The notes under the pieces are model-generated. The model made no database searches, was not told the origin of the DNA, and saw nothing but the letters and a program-made list of their open reading frames with translations. A DNA stretch of 64,000 bases from Closterium sp. Naga37s-1 (taxonomy: Eukaryota; Streptophyta; Zygnematophyceae; Desmidiales; Closteriaceae): assembly GCA_947471745.1 (NCBI GenBank), contig CANJKZ010000777.1:2170501-2234500 (forward strand), in the 5' to 3' direction. Position numbers and translations under genes: made by a program. How positions within the stretch are numbered: the first letter of the stretch is position 1; each line of letters opens with the position of its first letter. This document shows, one piece after another, positions 62,501 through 64,000 of this stretch.

Positions 62501-64000
62501 TTCTGCTCCTTTTCAGGTCCTGTGTCGGTGGCGGCTTCGGCGTCGGTTGCGAAGGCCCGAATGGAATCCCGTTCCAGAAGCTCACGGGGAATTCCGATGA
62601 TATCGTCGGTGTCGCCGGCGTGAACTTGCTCGCCGGTGACAAGAATATACTGGGATGGTGGAGCCTTGGGCCAGTAGGCGACGGGGAGTCCTTTCATGGG
62701 AATTCTGAAGTAACTGTATTTGGCGCCGATGACCTCAGTCTCCTGTGGTCCTTGTTTAGGTGGAGGCATCTCCTCGGAAGGTTGTGGTAATTCTGCTGCT
62801 CCCCCGAAGAATTCATAAGTTACCTTTTCCTCTGACTCTTCTTGCATTGGTTCTGGTGTGTTAGGAGCGTATTGATCTGGGAGAGGAAGTCCGCCCTAGC
62901 TGGTGCCACGTGTTGCCCAATATGGATCGATTGCCGCGATATCTGCAGGAGGGAGTCCCGGAGCTTCGGGATAAGCAGGGGCTGCTTGCCGCCATTCTCC
63001 TTCGCTTGTTGAAGTTCCCCAACCGCCTCCGGTTGCCCAGCCGCCTCCGGTTCCCCAGCCGCCTCCAGTTCCCCAGTCACCTCCAGTTCCCTGGTCGCCT
63101 CCGGTGGCAGCGCCAGCCTCCATTGGAGCGGTGGCGCCGCCTTCCGATGCCGAGACAGTGCCCCGTACTTCTGAAGCTGCTTCTTCTGGTGTTAGGACTT
63201 CTCCCAAGGGGCCGACTGCTGGACCGGAACTTCCTAATTCTGTTCCAGCCTCTTCAGTGACCGGTTCCGCACGTGCCGCTGTCCTCTTCTATTCTTGTAG
63301 GTCCATTTTCAGACGGGTTGGAGGTCGAGGCTGTCAGAACGGTGCGCAGTCGTAGAAGGCCATCGGAAGCAGGTCGCTCGAGGTCCATTTCCGTGGGATG
63401 TGACCATGTTGGCGGCTGCGAAGGAGTTGTTTTTAGCAGCACAGTGCGGTGAGAGTCTCCAGTAGTTCCTTGAGCCGAGAACTGCAGCACAAAGACTCCG
63501 CCATCGTCGATCGCTTTGCCGATGTAAGAGTTATTGTAGAAAAGTACAAAGGTGTTGTCCCTGCAGTTGCTGCGAATGTCGACTCCGCACCGCATAAGCT
63601 GTGCCGAAGAGAGCAGGTTGTACCGCAGATCTGGGGCGACAAGCACATCTCCGATGTGAACGGTGAACTTCGTGTCGTCTGCTTCAAGGTAAACTTCACC
63701 AATGTCATATGCCTTCAGTGTGCTGTTGTTCGCAGCTGTGATTTCGCACGGTCGTCGCATGCGTTTTGAGTTGCTGATGAACGTTGGTGATCCCACCATG
63801 TGTTGTCCGCATCAGCTGTCCAGGTACCAGGTGTTGATGTTCTCACGGCTCTGTCGTGCGATGTTGGCGATCTTTGGTGTGATGACGCGATCGAAGTCAC
63901 CGTTGTATGGCGAGAGAGCGAAGTACCTGTTCGCCGAGATGCTGGGAGGAGATTCCAGTGTCGGCGGTGGCAGCTCAAAATCAGGTGGGTATTTTGATGG
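59266..64000 (-). mobile_element. Second Ty1/Copia element (- strand, runs off the right edge)
   Basis: Read on the - strand, the 3' LTR begins at 59556 (TGTTGGAATAACC) just after a purine tract (GAGGAATGAAGGAGAG), and continues at least to 59266, where the + strand Copia element interrupts it. Its remainder may continue left of 49274. Upstream parts in - strand order: protease region at about 63800-63250, GAG-pre-integrase near 62450 (WQQRLGHPSHTML), integrase at about 62300-61600, linker, reverse transcriptase at about 61050-60130 (INVGSAFLYAPVDAIIFGEQ, CLLQKSLYGIKQAPRLWQQ) and RNase H at about 59950-59650 (LLCDNQSAIKIANKPGF). Gag and the 5' LTR lie beyond the window. There are several breaks, so this copy is older and more decayed than the one nested in it. 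Confidence 0.9.

Overview
This is eukaryotic nuclear DNA from the green plant lineage. The main host gene is a plant-type DDB1 with 20 recognisable exons, and the window also holds an F-box/leucine-rich-repeat gene, the last exon of a leucine aminopeptidase and Ty1/Copia elements with the plant-type initiator-Met tRNA primer site. GC-rich coding sequence, introns packed with minisatellites and a retroelement ORF that carries a DNA methyltransferase all suggest a streptophyte alga (perhaps a zygnematophyte such as Closterium). That placement is inference and no taxonomic marker proves it.

Layout. 1-27.2 kb: DDB1 on the + strand, entering from the left edge and ending at a TGA at 27220. Its introns hold a hAT MITE (5221-5849), a hAT transposon with an internally deleted transposase (5927-8618), an 8.8-kb array of about 284 copies of a 31-bp unit (9287-18086), a 1-kb array of a 25-bp unit, and several shorter arrays. 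Many DDB1 exons are accompanied by decayed partial copies ('ghost exons') in the flanking intron, and several minisatellites have a duplicated 5' splice site as their unit. 27.2-29.1 kb: intergenic DNA with an 18-bp tandem array and a pyrimidine-rich tract. 29.1-31.65 kb: an F-box/LRR gene on the - strand, apparently decaying.

31691-47946: a 16.3-kb DNA transposon with 14-bp terminal inverted repeats and a TA target. It carries a Plavaka/CACTA-type transposase, a Ulp1-like protease with an AP2-like domain and an AT-hook, and three proteins of unknown function. It landed 36 bp upstream of the F-box/LRR start codon. A young 2.1-kb non-autonomous LTR element (38134-40279) sits inside it. 48667-48795: last exon of a leucine aminopeptidase on the - strand.

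49.3-64 kb: nested LTR retroelement fossils. A - strand Copia element runs off the right edge. A + strand Copia element with 129-bp LTRs (49275-59260) appears to lie in its LTR. Inside the gag region of that element sits a 4.1-kb insertion (50048-54126) coding for Gag, protease and a DNMT3-like cytosine methyltransferase in one frame.

The window therefore combines a core CUL4-DDB1 ubiquitin-ligase gene that keeps its reading frame despite very heavy intron turnover with a stack of transposons. The features most worth a second look are the retroelement-borne methyltransferase, the large accessory-rich transposon, and the exon-derived repeats in DDB1.
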